38,455 nucleotides of DNA from Bacillota bacterium (lineage in GTDB: Bacteria > Bacillota > Clostridia > Peptostreptococcales > Anaerovoracaceae): positions 1 to 38,455 of the forward strand of contig JALEHL010000132.1 in the NCBI GenBank assembly GCA_022770665.1, given 5' to 3'. The position numbers were made by a program, and so were the translations under genes. Positions 1-9,337 of this stretch are shown in pieces (the stretch's first letter is position 1; every line of letters begins with the position of its first letter). The notes beneath the pieces were generated by a model. The model was not told where the DNA came from and did no database searches. It saw nothing but the letters and a program-made list of their open reading frames with translations.

Positions 1-121
1 CTGGTGCGCCGTTAATGGGGCAGGCTTCATAGAATCGGATAACCCCTCCCTGATCAATGATGCAGAGCTCATCGAAGAAATTGCCTGTGGTGAAAATGGA
101 TTCTGCGTCTTCCCTGTACAT
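1..121 (-). CDS. N-terminus of a truncated CDS, possibly a PAS-type sensor/regulator (MYREDAESIFTTGNFFDELCIIDQGGVIRFYEACPINGAP...)
   Basis: Minus-strand ATG at 119-121 preceded by AGGAGGTAACATC; frame stays open to the window edge. PAS-like character is only a guess from 40 aa. Confidence 0.5.
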   Translation of the reverse strand, partial: MYREDAESIFTTGNFFDELCIIDQGGVIRFYEACPINGAP

Positions 122-202
122 GATGTTACCTCCTGCCAAAGAAAGCGATGAAACTGCGATAGAAACTGACAGAGAACCCATACAGAGACCTTCTATATTT
201 TT

Positions 203-240
203 AATGCCGGAGTGCTGCAGAACAGTGCTTCGGCATTTTT
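203..240. terminator. Bidirectional intrinsic terminator downstream of the nuclease gene
   Basis: AATGCCGGAGTGCTG..CAGTGCTTCGGCATTTTT, stem with G-U pairs, A/T tracts on both sides. Confidence 0.6.
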
Positions 241-1551
241 CTATGGCTTGCAGTTCCCGCACGGGCTGTATCCGTCCGCGATGATATCGGCACGGGAGGC
301 AGTGACAGCTTTTTTATTCTTTTCCGCCATCTGACTGACGCTGCGGCAGGACGGGTAGTGGAACTTTTTCGTACTGGTGTTCAGAATATATTTCTGCGTC
401 GAGGAATTCCCCGAACCGCTTATCGCTCCAGACACACCCGACACCACCGACGATCCTGACGTGCCCGATGCGCGCCTGCTGTCTCCGGTGGCATAGTCGA
501 TTTTGATGCCTGGCTGGACATTGTAGACAAAAACATGAAACTGAAGAGTCTTTCCGTGATCTTCCACAGAAGATGCCTCCATCTGTACCCCGCTGGCGAT
601 CAGATTAGATCCATCGTAAATTGGCGTTACACGGTAAAGAACATGGTTCCCGGTTCTTCGGACATAATCCGCCACCTGGTTCTCAAAAGGAAGCATGCCT
701 TCCACATTGAGATATCGGGTGCCGGTAATGAGATTCTGCTCGTTGGCATTTTCTCCGGTAAGCTGATAGCCGATCAGGTGACAGCGGTTATAGAGGTACT
801 TGCCGTCGATCAGGTCGTCATAGCGGACCGTATGCCAGCCGGCCGGTTTAATCATGCCGATGGATCCGCGCTCTTCCGCGGGCATCAGATCCTTTCCCAC
901 CACAGCAAAGGCAGTTCCGCAGCGTCCCAGACTGTCCAGCTTCGAAAAGGTCTGACCGGATTTCGCCACGTACATGCTCTTCGCAAAATATGGCTTTCCG
1001 CCGCTGATTTTTACGTAGGGACTCCCGCTGTAGGCAGGGATTTTTCTGAGAGAAACCGCAGTGCGGATGTTTCCGGACCGGACAGTGCTGAAGCTGCTTT
1101 TTCCTTCCGGGCTGACGGCCCGGACTTTATAATAATAAGTCCGGTTCTGATCCGCTTTTTTATCGGTATAAGTGCTGCTCAGGGTACTGGCTGTTTTTTT
1201 GTACGGGCCTGTTTTCGACGGGGCACGGTAGATTTCATAGGACTTGGCTCCGCGGATTCCGGCCCAGGAAAGTTTCAGACCGTCATAACCGGAAGAGGTG
1301 ACCTGAATGGAAGGTGTTTTCAGGGCAGGCACGGATGATGTTCCGGAAGGCGAAGCAGCGATGGAAGCAACGGCAGAGGATGCCAGTGCAGTGCCTTCTC
1401 CCGCCGGATCCGGCAGGATCTCAAAGGTGACGACGGACAGACAGACTGCCAGGGCAAGCATCAGTGAAAGAAAGACTTTGCTTTTTCGCTTCTTTCCTGA
1501 TCCCTGGAATTGCCGGACATTTCTTTTTCGTACGTTTCGGTTAATGTGCAT
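241..1551 (-). CDS. Secreted/anchored DNA/RNA non-specific endonuclease with FnIII-like domain and C-terminal Cys motif
   Basis: N-terminal hydrophobic segment (VFLSLMLALAVCLSVVTF), FnIII-like repeat (SYEIYRAPSKTGPYKKTASTLSSTYTDKKADQNRTYYYKVRAVS), NUC-type motif (YNRCHLIGYQLTGENANEQNLITGTRYLN), C-terminal HYPSCRSV...YSPCGNCKP. Start taken at MHINRN (SD GGGGGGAAAC). Confidence 0.88.
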   Translation of the reverse strand: MHINRNVRKRNVRQFQGSGKKRKSKVFLSLMLALAVCLSVVTFEILPDPAGEGTALASSAVASIAASPSGTSSVPALKTPSIQVTSSGYDGLKLSWAGIRGAKSYEIYRAPSKTGPYKKTASTLSSTYTDKKADQNRTYYYKVRAVSPEGKSSFSTVRSGNIRTAVSLRKIPAYSGSPYVKISGGKPYFAKSMYVAKSGQTFSKLDSLGRCGTAFAVVGKDLMPAEERGSIGMIKPAGWHTVRYDDLIDGKYLYNRCHLIGYQLTGENANEQNLITGTRYLNVEGMLPFENQVADYVRRTGNHVLYRVTPIYDGSNLIASGVQMEASSVEDHGKTLQFHVFVYNVQPGIKIDYATGDSRRASGTSGSSVVSGVSGAISGSGNSSTQKYILNTSTKKFHYPSCRSVSQMAEKNKKAVTASRADIIADGYSPCGNCKP

Positions 1552-1587
1552 TTTCTGTTTCCCCCCTAGGATATGATGAACTGTAAT

Positions 1588-1612
1588 TCGACTCATATCG
1601 ACTCAAATCGAC
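1588..1612. repeat. Three TCGAC direct repeats with exact 10-bp period upstream of the nuclease
   Basis: TCGACTCATA TCGACTCAAA TCGAC at 1588, 1598, 1608. Confidence 0.7.
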
Positions 1613-1875
1613 AAAATAATACTATTTTATTTTACTCCGGGCAGAGAAAGAAAACAAGAGTTCTTCCGAAATAAACAGAGAGCGAGTGAGGAGGCACTCT
1701 CGCCGCAGGACTGCATGAGCGGCAGGATTCGAACTCTATGCTTTTCATTCCGAAGGAATTGTGGTAAACTATATTATTATGAATTTCTGTTCACAGATGT
1801 GTCAGAGAGAAATCGGAAAAGGAAGAGAAGGAGGACGTGCCAGCTGACTTTGCGCAGAAAGCGGTACGGAAGACT

Positions 1876-4800
1876 ATGGCATTTACCCATCTGCACGTAC
1901 ATACGGAATACAGTCTCCTGGACGGAGCGGCACGCATTCAGGAAGTCGTGCGCAGGGCGAAGGAACTGGGCATGGACAGTCTAGCTATCACCGATCATGG
2001 CGTCATGTTCGGGGTGGTCGACTTCTATAAAGAGTGCAAGAAACAGGGGATACGGCCTGTCATCGGCTGTGAGGTCTATACAGCGAAACGGAAGATGACG
2101 GACAAGGACGCAGAAAAGGATAAGCATCAGGGACACCTGATCCTTCTGGTAAAGAACGAGCAGGGATATAAAAACCTGATCAAGATCGTATCTCTCGGCT
2201 ATACAAAAGGATATTACTATAAACCCCGTATTGATAAGGACGTGCTGCGGGAGCACAGTGAGGGACTGATCTGCCTCTCCGGCTGTCTGGCCGGCGAGGT
2301 GCAGTTTCGTCTGATGCAGAATGACTATGAGGGCGCAAAGGCAGAAGCAGAGGCTCTGAAAGAGATCTTCGGTCCGGGAAACTTCTATCTGGAGATTCAG
2401 GACCAGGGCCTGGAGGAGGAGGCCTATATCAGGCCGAACCTGCTGCGGCTGGCAAATGAACTGGACCTGCCGCTTGCTGCCACCAATGATGTGCATTATG
2501 TGCGGCAGGAAGATGCGGAGGCACATGATGTGCTGCTGGCCATTCAGACGGCGACCACCATTGACGATCCGAACCGGATGCGGTTTCCCAACGACCAGTT
2601 TTATCTCAAGAGTGAGGATGAGATGCGGAAGATCTTTGCTTCGGTTCCCCAGGCGGTGGATAATACACAGATCATTGCCGAACAGTGCAATTTCGACTTC
2701 CGGTTCGGGGAATACCATCTGCCGCAGTTTACACCGCCGGATGGAATGGACAGTGAGACCTACCTGCGGAAGCTGTGCAGCGAGGGACTGACAGACCGAT
2801 ATGGAGAAAATCCGGATCAGAGCCTTCTGGATCGTCTCGAATATGAACTGCATACCATAATTTCCATGGGGTACGTGGAATATTTTCTGATTGTATGGGA
2901 TTTCATCAACTATGCCCGCCAGAACAGGATCATGGTGGGACCGGGAAGAGGATCCGCAGCAGGCTCTCTGGTGGCCTACTGCCTGAAGATCACCGATATC
3001 GATCCGATAAAATATAATCTGATCTTTGAGCGGTTCCTGAATCCGGAGCGGGTCAGCATGCCAGATATCGATATTGATTTCTGCTATGAGCGGCGACAGG
3101 AAGTCATTGACTATGTGGCCAGGAAATACGGCGAAGGCCGGGTATCCCAGATCATCACATTCGGAACGATGAAGGCCAAGGCGGCGGTCCGGGATGTGGG
3201 ACGCGCTCTTAACGTCAGCTACGCGGAAACCGATGCCATTGCGAAAGCGATTCCGTTCGATCTGCATATGACCATCGACAAGGCGCTGGAAACCAATCCG
3301 GAGCTGCTGGCGCGCTATGAGAATGAAGAGATGGTGCGCCGGGTCATCGACATGTCCCGGGCTATTGAGGGCATGCCGCGCCATGCATCTACTCATGCGG
3401 CCGGCGTGGTGATCTCCAGGGAGCCGATCGACGAGTATGTGCCGCTGTACATGTCCGAGAAGGGCATCTCCACCCAGTTCACGATGACGACCATTGAGGA
3501 GCTGGGACTGCTGAAAATGGACTTTCTGGGACTGCGGAATCTGACCGTGATCCGGGATGCTCTGGAAATGATCGAAAAAGACTATGGTGTCACTGTCGAT
3601 TTCAGCAAGATGACCTATGATGATCCGAAGGTCTATGAACTGATCTCTTCCGGAAACACCTGCGGGGTGTTTCAGCTGGAAAGCCAGGGCATGACCCAGT
3701 TTATGAAAAATCTGAAACCGACCTGCTATGAAGACGTCGTCGCCGGGATCGCCCTGTACCGCCCGGGTCCGATGGACTCCATCCCGAAATACATCGAAAA
3801 TAAAAAAAATCCGGAAGGAATCCGATATGTCCATCCCGCACTGGCGCCGATTCTGGATGTGACCTACGGCTGCCTGATCTACCAGGAACAGGTGATGCAG
3901 ATCGTCCGGGATCTTGGCGGCTACAGCTACGGCCGGTCAGATCTGGTGCGCCGGGCCATGTCCAAGAAGAAAATGGACGTGATGCTGGAGGAAAAGGAAT
4001 ATTTCATCCACGGGAAGACCGATGAAGCGGGGAACGTGGAGATCGCAGGCTGTGTCCGAAACGGCATTCCCGAAGAGGCGGCAGAAGAGATCTTTCAGGA
4101 CATGGTCAGCTTCGCCGAATATGCGTTTAATAAGAGCCATGCAGCCGCCTACGGAGTGGTCGCCTACGAGACCGGATGGCTGAAAGCCCATTATCCGGTG
4201 GAATTTATGGCAGCGCTCATGACCAGCGTCATGGGTGATTCGGATTCCGTCGCAAAATATATCCGCAACTGTTCGGAGATGGGCATTGAGGTTCTGCCTC
4301 CTGACGTCAATGAAAGTCAGAAAAAGTTCAGTGTTGTGGACGGAAAGATCCGTTTCGGGCTGCAGGCCGTCAAGAATGTGGGGGAAGGCGCAATCGATGC
4401 GATCATTGCAGCCAGAGAGCAGAAGGGCGTGCCGAAGACGCTGGGGCAGTTTATCAGTAATCTGGAAATCAGTCAGGTCAATAAGAAAGCCATTGAAAGC
4501 CTGATCAAAGCCGGTGCCACAGACTGTCTGGAAGGAAACCGCGCGGCCCATCTGGCCGCTTATGAAACTCTGGTGGAATCTGCGCAGAATATGTCAAAGA
4601 AAAATCTGGACGGACAGATTTCCCTGTTTCAGATTGCCGGAGAGGAAATGACCGGCAGCGGGCTGGAGATGCGTCTTCCGGATGTGAAGGAATTCAGCAA
4701 GGAGCTGAAGCTTGCCATGGAGAAAGAAATGCTCGGCATCTACCTGACGGATCATCCGCTGAATGCTTATACGGAGCAGATGAGGAAACTGTCCACTGTG

Positions 4801-5523
4801 ACCAGCGACCAGCTTCGCCACGCCGCAGAAGGTCTGGAGACCGGTGACGGGGATGTCAGCTGTGAAAGCTGCGGGACGGTGGCCGTCGGCAGGAGCGGTG
4901 AGAAAATCAGAGACGGCATGCCTGTCGTCATGACAGGCATGGTGAATTCCCGAAGGACGCTGATTACGAAAAACAGCAAGATGATGGCATTCCTGCAGCT
5001 GGAGGACCTGTACGGAACGACGGAAGTTGTTGTTTTTCCAAATGTCTATGAACGATGTGCATCCTTCACGGAAGCAGATCAGGTGATTGCCGTCAGAGGC
5101 ACGCTGAATTTCCGAGAAGAGGAAGCGCCTAAGGTGCTGGCAGATGAGATCCTTCCGCTGCAGGAGGCATCGGAAAAAGGATTCAGCCGACGAAGCGGGC
5201 GCCCCGGCGGGGAACGGCAGAATCCCGGACGGCCGGCAGCCGCTTCCGGAGCTGCTTCCGAATCCGCTTCCAGGGCTGCTTCCGGGGAAACGGAGCAGCC
5301 GGAAGGCATGGTCAAAGTCAGAATTCCGGCAGATGTGAACCGGAACATCACGATGGAACAGGTGAAAAGTGTGCTGAAACGTCATCCTGGACGGGCCCAG
5401 GTGCTGATCTATCTGCCGGAGGGAAAAACGCTGCGGACGGACCGGCAGCTTTGGGTTCAGCCGGACCGGAATCTGGGGAATCAGCTGAAAGCGATCCTTG
5501 GAGAAGAAAATGTGAAGCTGTGA
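1876..5523 (+). CDS. dnaE: DNA polymerase III alpha subunit
   Basis: PHP domain start MAFTHLHVHTEYSLLDGAARI; PDIDIDFCYERRQEVIDYV; YNKSHAAAYG-like FNKSHAAAYG; C-terminal OB domain. Confidence 0.97.
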   Translation: MAFTHLHVHTEYSLLDGAARIQEVVRRAKELGMDSLAITDHGVMFGVVDFYKECKKQGIRPVIGCEVYTAKRKMTDKDAEKDKHQGHLILLVKNEQGYKNLIKIVSLGYTKGYYYKPRIDKDVLREHSEGLICLSGCLAGEVQFRLMQNDYEGAKAEAEALKEIFGPGNFYLEIQDQGLEEEAYIRPNLLRLANELDLPLAATNDVHYVRQEDAEAHDVLLAIQTATTIDDPNRMRFPNDQFYLKSEDEMRKIFASVPQAVDNTQIIAEQCNFDFRFGEYHLPQFTPPDGMDSETYLRKLCSEGLTDRYGENPDQSLLDRLEYELHTIISMGYVEYFLIVWDFINYARQNRIMVGPGRGSAAGSLVAYCLKITDIDPIKYNLIFERFLNPERVSMPDIDIDFCYERRQEVIDYVARKYGEGRVSQIITFGTMKAKAAVRDVGRALNVSYAETDAIAKAIPFDLHMTIDKALETNPELLARYENEEMVRRVIDMSRAIEGMPRHASTHAAGVVISREPIDEYVPLYMSEKGISTQFTMTTIEELGLLKMDFLGLRNLTVIRDALEMIEKDYGVTVDFSKMTYDDPKVYELISSGNTCGVFQLESQGMTQFMKNLKPTCYEDVVAGIALYRPGPMDSIPKYIENKKNPEGIRYVHPALAPILDVTYGCLIYQEQVMQIVRDLGGYSYGRSDLVRRAMSKKKMDVMLEEKEYFIHGKTDEAGNVEIAGCVRNGIPEEAAEEIFQDMVSFAEYAFNKSHAAAYGVVAYETGWLKAHYPVEFMAALMTSVMGDSDSVAKYIRNCSEMGIEVLPPDVNESQKKFSVVDGKIRFGLQAVKNVGEGAIDAIIAAREQKGVPKTLGQFISNLEISQVNKKAIESLIKAGATDCLEGNRAAHLAAYETLVESAQNMSKKNLDGQISLFQIAGEEMTGSGLEMRLPDVKEFSKELKLAMEKEMLGIYLTDHPLNAYTEQMRKLSTVTSDQLRHAAEGLETGDGDVSCESCGTVAVGRSGEKIRDGMPVVMTGMVNSRRTLITKNSKMMAFLQLEDLYGTTEVVVFPNVYERCASFTEADQVIAVRGTLNFREEEAPKVLADEILPLQEASEKGFSRRSGRPGGERQNPGRPAAASGAASESASRAASGETEQPEGMVKVRIPADVNRNITMEQVKSVLKRHPGRAQVLIYLPEGKTLRTDRQLWVQPDRNLGNQLKAILGEENVKL
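5242..5289 (+). repeat. Four 12-bp in-frame tandem units in dnaE (GCTTCCGGAGCT-like)
   Basis: GCTTCCGGAGCT / GCTTCCGAATCC / GCTTCCAGGGCT / GCTTCCGGGGAA, encoding ASGA-ASES-ASRA-ASGE. Confidence 0.8.
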
Positions 5524-5551
5524 CAGAACACAGAGGAAAGGGGAACAGATC

Positions 5552-6514
5552 ATGAAGAGAATCGGTGTCTTGACCAGCGGCGGAGATTCGCCGGGAATGA
5601 ATGCAGCCATTCGCGCAGTGGCACGCTGCGCGATCGATAAGGGGATGGAAGTGTACGGAATCCAGCGGGGCTATGAGGGACTGCTGGACGGAGAGATCCG
5701 GCAGCTTGACCGCAGTTCCGTGGGAGATATTCTTCACCGGGGCGGAACCATGCTGAAGACAGCCAGGAGCGAGCGGTTCAAAACACCGGAGGGAATCGCG
5801 CGCGCGGCGGAGATGCTTCGCACTTTCGGCATCGAGGGTCTGGTGGTCATCGGAGGAGACGGCTCTATGCGGGGCGGCGTGGAACTGGCGCGAAAGGGCA
5901 TTACCGTCATGTGCCTGCCGGGCACCATTGATAATGATCTGCAGTATACCGATTTCACCATCGGATTTGATACGGCGGTAAACACGGTACTGGATGCGAT
6001 CTCCAAACTGCGCGATACATCCTCAGCCCATGACAGGACGACCGTAGTGGAAGTGATGGGACGTCACTGCGGAGATATTGCCCTGTATGCCGGTCTTGCC
6101 GGCGGTGCAGAGGCGATCCTGGTGCCGGAGGTCCCGTCGGATGTCAACGAAATCTGCCGCCATATCATCGAAGGCAGAAACCGCGGAAAGCTCCACAGCA
6201 TCATCATTAAAGCAGAAGGCGCAGGAATTTCCAGCGAGGAGCTGACCCGCACGATCGAGCAGAAGACCGGCAAGGAAACCCGGCTGGTGGTCCTGTCCTA
6301 CCTGCAGAGGGGCGGCAGTCCGACACTTCGTGACCGGAATCTTGCCACGCTGACAGCGGCCAGAGCCGTGGACCTTCTCTGGGAAGACTCCTCCAGCAAA
6401 GCAGTGGGAGAAATCAGCGGCGAGATTGTGGCAACAGACCTGGAAGAGGCGCTGAATCTGCCGCGGGAATTTGACCGGGAAATGTATGATCTGATCTCGG
6501 TTCTGAGCAAATAA
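5552..6514 (+). CDS. pfkA: ATP-dependent 6-phosphofructokinase
   Basis: MKRIGVLTSGGDSPGMNAAIRAV; GGDGSMRGG; PGTIDNDL; ERGGSP-like QRGGSP. Confidence 0.97.
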   Translation: MKRIGVLTSGGDSPGMNAAIRAVARCAIDKGMEVYGIQRGYEGLLDGEIRQLDRSSVGDILHRGGTMLKTARSERFKTPEGIARAAEMLRTFGIEGLVVIGGDGSMRGGVELARKGITVMCLPGTIDNDLQYTDFTIGFDTAVNTVLDAISKLRDTSSAHDRTTVVEVMGRHCGDIALYAGLAGGAEAILVPEVPSDVNEICRHIIEGRNRGKLHSIIIKAEGAGISSEELTRTIEQKTGKETRLVVLSYLQRGGSPTLRDRNLATLTAARAVDLLWEDSSSKAVGEISGEIVATDLEEALNLPREFDREMYDLISVLSK

Positions 6515-6535
6515 AGGAGGCAGCAGAAGGCAGAC

Positions 6536-7081
6536 ATGAAGAAAGAAAAGAAAACAGTTGTAATCTATAAAGGAAAGTACGGAAGCACGAAACAGTATGC
6601 GGAATGGATCGCGGAAGAGCTGCATGCCGATCTCTTTGAAGCCGATAAATTTCTGGCAAAAGATTTTGCGAAGTATGACAATATCATTTATGGCGGCGCG
6701 CTGCAGGCAGGTGGCATCAAGGGATTTGAGCTGATTAAGAAGAACCGGATGAAAATCATGGACAAGAAGACTGTGATTTTTGCCGTGGGTTTGAATACAG
6801 ACAGCAAAGAAAACCGGATCCAGGTGCGGGAGATCAATTTCGACAAATATGTGCTGGCCGGCATGACCCTTTATTACTGCAAAGGGGCGTTCGATCCTGC
6901 CAGAGTGAAAGGGATGGACCGGACCATCATCAACCTGACGCTCAAAATGCTGAAGAAGAAGCCGGAAAAGGAATGGACGCAGGAGGAGCGCCAGCTGTAT
7001 CACGATATGACCGAGGGCGCAGATTATGTAGACCGGAAATACATCGAACCGATTGTGGCGGAATTCCGGGAAGAGGAATAA
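6536..7081 (+). CDS. Flavodoxin-domain protein
   Basis: KTVVIYKGKYGSTKQYAEWIAEEL and YDNIIYGGALQAGGIKGFE, flavodoxin-like FMN motif. Confidence 0.85.
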   Translation: MKKEKKTVVIYKGKYGSTKQYAEWIAEELHADLFEADKFLAKDFAKYDNIIYGGALQAGGIKGFELIKKNRMKIMDKKTVIFAVGLNTDSKENRIQVREINFDKYVLAGMTLYYCKGAFDPARVKGMDRTIINLTLKMLKKKPEKEWTQEERQLYHDMTEGADYVDRKYIEPIVAEFREEE

Positions 7082-7102
7082 AAGACAGCAAGCATGAAAC
7101 GA

Positions 7103-7148
7103 AGCAGCCGGACCGCTTCACAGAACGTGAAGTGCAGGCTGCTTTTCT
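7103..7148 (+). terminator. Intrinsic terminator between flavodoxin and convergent dinB
   Basis: AGCAGCC..GCTTCAC-agaac-GTGAAGT..GGCTGCTTTT nested stem with T-tract. Confidence 0.65.
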
Positions 7149-8430
7149 ATTTTTCTTTTTCTTCTTCCCTGCCGCGGCCTCCGGGAGCATCAATTCCCAG
7201 ATCGTTCCCCAGCACGCCGCCGAAGGTAATGGCGGAGGCGCCGAACTTTTCACGGATGGTGTCCATGGTCCGTTCCAGCTTTTCACCGCGGTCGTGGGCG
7301 GCCAGATCTGCAGTAAAAAGGCTGATCTGCTCTTCCGCGGTTTCTTCACACAGACTGATCGCTGTCACGGTAAGCATGCGGATGGGAGCGCCGGACCGCC
7401 AGCTCTCCCGGATCAGCTCCATCGCGCCGCAGACCAGTTCGGAGGCCAGATTCGTTGGGGTAAAGAGCTGTTTCTGACGGGAAATGGTGGTGAAAGCAGG
7501 ATCCCGGATATCCACTTTGATGCCGGAAGCCTTTTTATGCGCCTTTCGCAGACGGCCTGCCACCGTGTCTGCCAGACTGGTTACGGCAGTGAAAATATCT
7601 TCTTCACTGAGAAGATTGCGCCGGAAGGTCATGCCGTTTCCCACGCTTTTCATTTCGTCCCCTTTTCCATAGCGGGCGACCGGTGACCGGTCATATCCGT
7701 TGGCATAATTCCACAGCATCTGTCCCTGCTTCCCCAGAAGCGCGGTCAGACGCCCGGGGTCGCTGCGGGCAATATCGCCGATCGTCCGGATTCCGGCTTT
7801 CATCAGCTTTTCCGCTGTGGCCTTTCCGACGAACAACATGTCCTCCGCAGGCAGAGGCCAGAGAATATCCCGATAGTTATCCCGGGTAATTTCCGTGGTT
7901 GCATCCGGCTTCTTATAATCGCTGCCCAGCTTGGCGAAAATCTTGTTATAGGACACGCCGGCCGAAAGGGTCAGGCCGGTTTCCTTCCGCACGACAGAAC
8001 GGATGGTGTCGGCGATCTGCCGGCCGCTTCCGAAAAGGCTGCGGCTGGCGGTGACATCCAGCCAGGATTCATCGATGCTGAACGGTTCCACCAGATCGGT
8101 GAAGCGCAGATAGATCTCGTTGATTCTGCGGGAATAGTACAGGTATTTTTCTCTGTGAGGACGGATCAACTGAAGATCCGGACACTTTCGCTGCGCCTGC
8201 CAGATGGTTTCCGCGGTGACAACGCCAGCCTGCTTCGCCAGTTCGTTTTTTGCGAGAATAATACCGTGGCGGCTTTCCGGATCTCCGCAGACGGCCACCG
8301 GAAGACCGGAAAGATCGGGGCGGTCCAGAAGCTCCACGGAGGCGTAAAAACCGTTCATATCACAGTGCAGAATCGTCCGGTCAGACGAAGAGGCGCGCTC
8401 CGGCGGGCAGAAATCATCCGAAGAAAACAT
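7147..8430 (-). CDS. dinB: DNA polymerase IV, Y-family
   Basis: ILHCDMNGFYASVELLDRPDL; VEPFSIDESWLDVT; SAGVSYNKIFAKLGSDYKKPDA. Start at MFSSDD after AGGAGGTTCCCCGCAAA. Confidence 0.93.
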   Translation of the reverse strand: MFSSDDFCPPERASSSDRTILHCDMNGFYASVELLDRPDLSGLPVAVCGDPESRHGIILAKNELAKQAGVVTAETIWQAQRKCPDLQLIRPHREKYLYYSRRINEIYLRFTDLVEPFSIDESWLDVTASRSLFGSGRQIADTIRSVVRKETGLTLSAGVSYNKIFAKLGSDYKKPDATTEITRDNYRDILWPLPAEDMLFVGKATAEKLMKAGIRTIGDIARSDPGRLTALLGKQGQMLWNYANGYDRSPVARYGKGDEMKSVGNGMTFRRNLLSEEDIFTAVTSLADTVAGRLRKAHKKASGIKVDIRDPAFTTISRQKQLFTPTNLASELVCGAMELIRESWRSGAPIRMLTVTAISLCEETAEEQISLFTADLAAHDRGEKLERTMDTIREKFGASAITFGGVLGNDLGIDAPGGRGREEEKEK

Positions 8431-8539
8431 TTTGCGGGGAACCTCCTTTCTGAAAGATCTGTCTGACAATCTGCTTCTATTTTACCACAGCAGGATACCG
8501 GAGGTATATGGTTTTTTTGTGAAGGGGAAATGCCCTGCC

Positions 8540-8568
8540 TTGACTTGAGAGCCTGTACAAAGTATAAT
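8540..8568 (+). promoter_or_regulatory. Sigma-A-like promoter for the DUF308 gene
   Basis: TTGACT - 17 nt - TATAAT. Confidence 0.65.
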
Positions 8569-8595
8569 AAAAATACTGAGAAGGAGGACTTTTCA

Positions 8596-9333
8596 ATGAG
8601 AATTATTACGATTATGATGGGCACCCTGTTCAGTGTGACAGGCATTTACCTGATCGCCAACGGCGGGCTGACGTTCCTGTCTGTGGCGTTCATTGTAGGG
8701 CTGATGTTTGCAGTGGCAGGTGTCGTTGAGTGCCTTTCTTATAGCGGATACCGGGGCGAGGACGAGGCGAAAAGCTGGATCCTCATTGACGGGACCTGCA
8801 CGTTCATGCTGGGCGTGCTGATCCTGATGAACAAGCTGGCGGCGGAGGCGGCGGTACCTCTGGTGCTGGGACTGTGGATCCTGTTTTCCGGGATTCGCAA
8901 TTTCGTGAAAGCATGGGAAAAAATCGAAGTGCGGGGAGAGCGGTTCTATGATCATCTGCTTATCGGTTTTGTGAACATAGTTCTGGGACTATACGCGTTT
9001 TTTGACCAGGATCTGTTTAATTTCTCCACGGTGACGCTGGTCGGAATCTATATGCTGTCAGGCGGAATCAATATCGCCCATGTCGGTGCAACCATTAAGA
9101 TCCGCAAGCCGGATTTCCTCAAGACGAAAGAGGAAAAGCTGGAGGAAGCGGCAGCAAAAGCGGCGGAAGCCCACCAGGCGGCCAAGGAAGCGATTCGCTT
9201 TGCCAAGGAGACAAAGGCGGAGCTGAAGGTGATCGAGCAGACTCCGGCAGAGGAAATGGACCGGACTCTGGCACCGAAACCAGGCACAGAGAACCGCGGG
9301 GAATCCGGCGGAGAATCCGGCTCGGAAGGATAG
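8596..9333 (+). CDS. HdeD/DUF308-family membrane protein with charged C-terminal tail
   Basis: Repeated TM segments (LMFAVAGVVECLSY, LVLGLWILFSGIRNFVKAW, VTLVGIYMLSGGINIAHV); start after AAGGAGGACTTTTCA. Confidence 0.8.
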   Translation: MRIITIMMGTLFSVTGIYLIANGGLTFLSVAFIVGLMFAVAGVVECLSYSGYRGEDEAKSWILIDGTCTFMLGVLILMNKLAAEAAVPLVLGLWILFSGIRNFVKAWEKIEVRGERFYDHLLIGFVNIVLGLYAFFDQDLFNFSTVTLVGIYMLSGGINIAHVGATIKIRKPDFLKTKEEKLEEAAAKAAEAHQAAKEAIRFAKETKAELKVIEQTPAEEMDRTLAPKPGTENRGESGGESGSEG

Positions 9334-9337
9334 TACC

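Noticed and set aside
1690-1745. tRNA-like T-loop (GTTCGAATCCTGCCGC on the minus strand)
   Set aside because: Flanking bases do not form a T-stem and no acceptor or anticodon arm could be traced; probably chance.
1981-3834. 617-aa minus-strand ORF opposite dnaE
   Set aside because: Antisense shadow of dnaE; no RBS or recognisable domain, Cys/His/Phe-rich composition typical of antisense frames.
6023-7003. 326-aa minus-strand ORF over pfkA/flavodoxin
   Set aside because: Crosses two well-supported genes on the opposite strand; no domain recognised.
8430-8540. LexA box upstream of dinB
   Set aside because: Looked for GAAC-4-GTTC; none found in the intergenic region.
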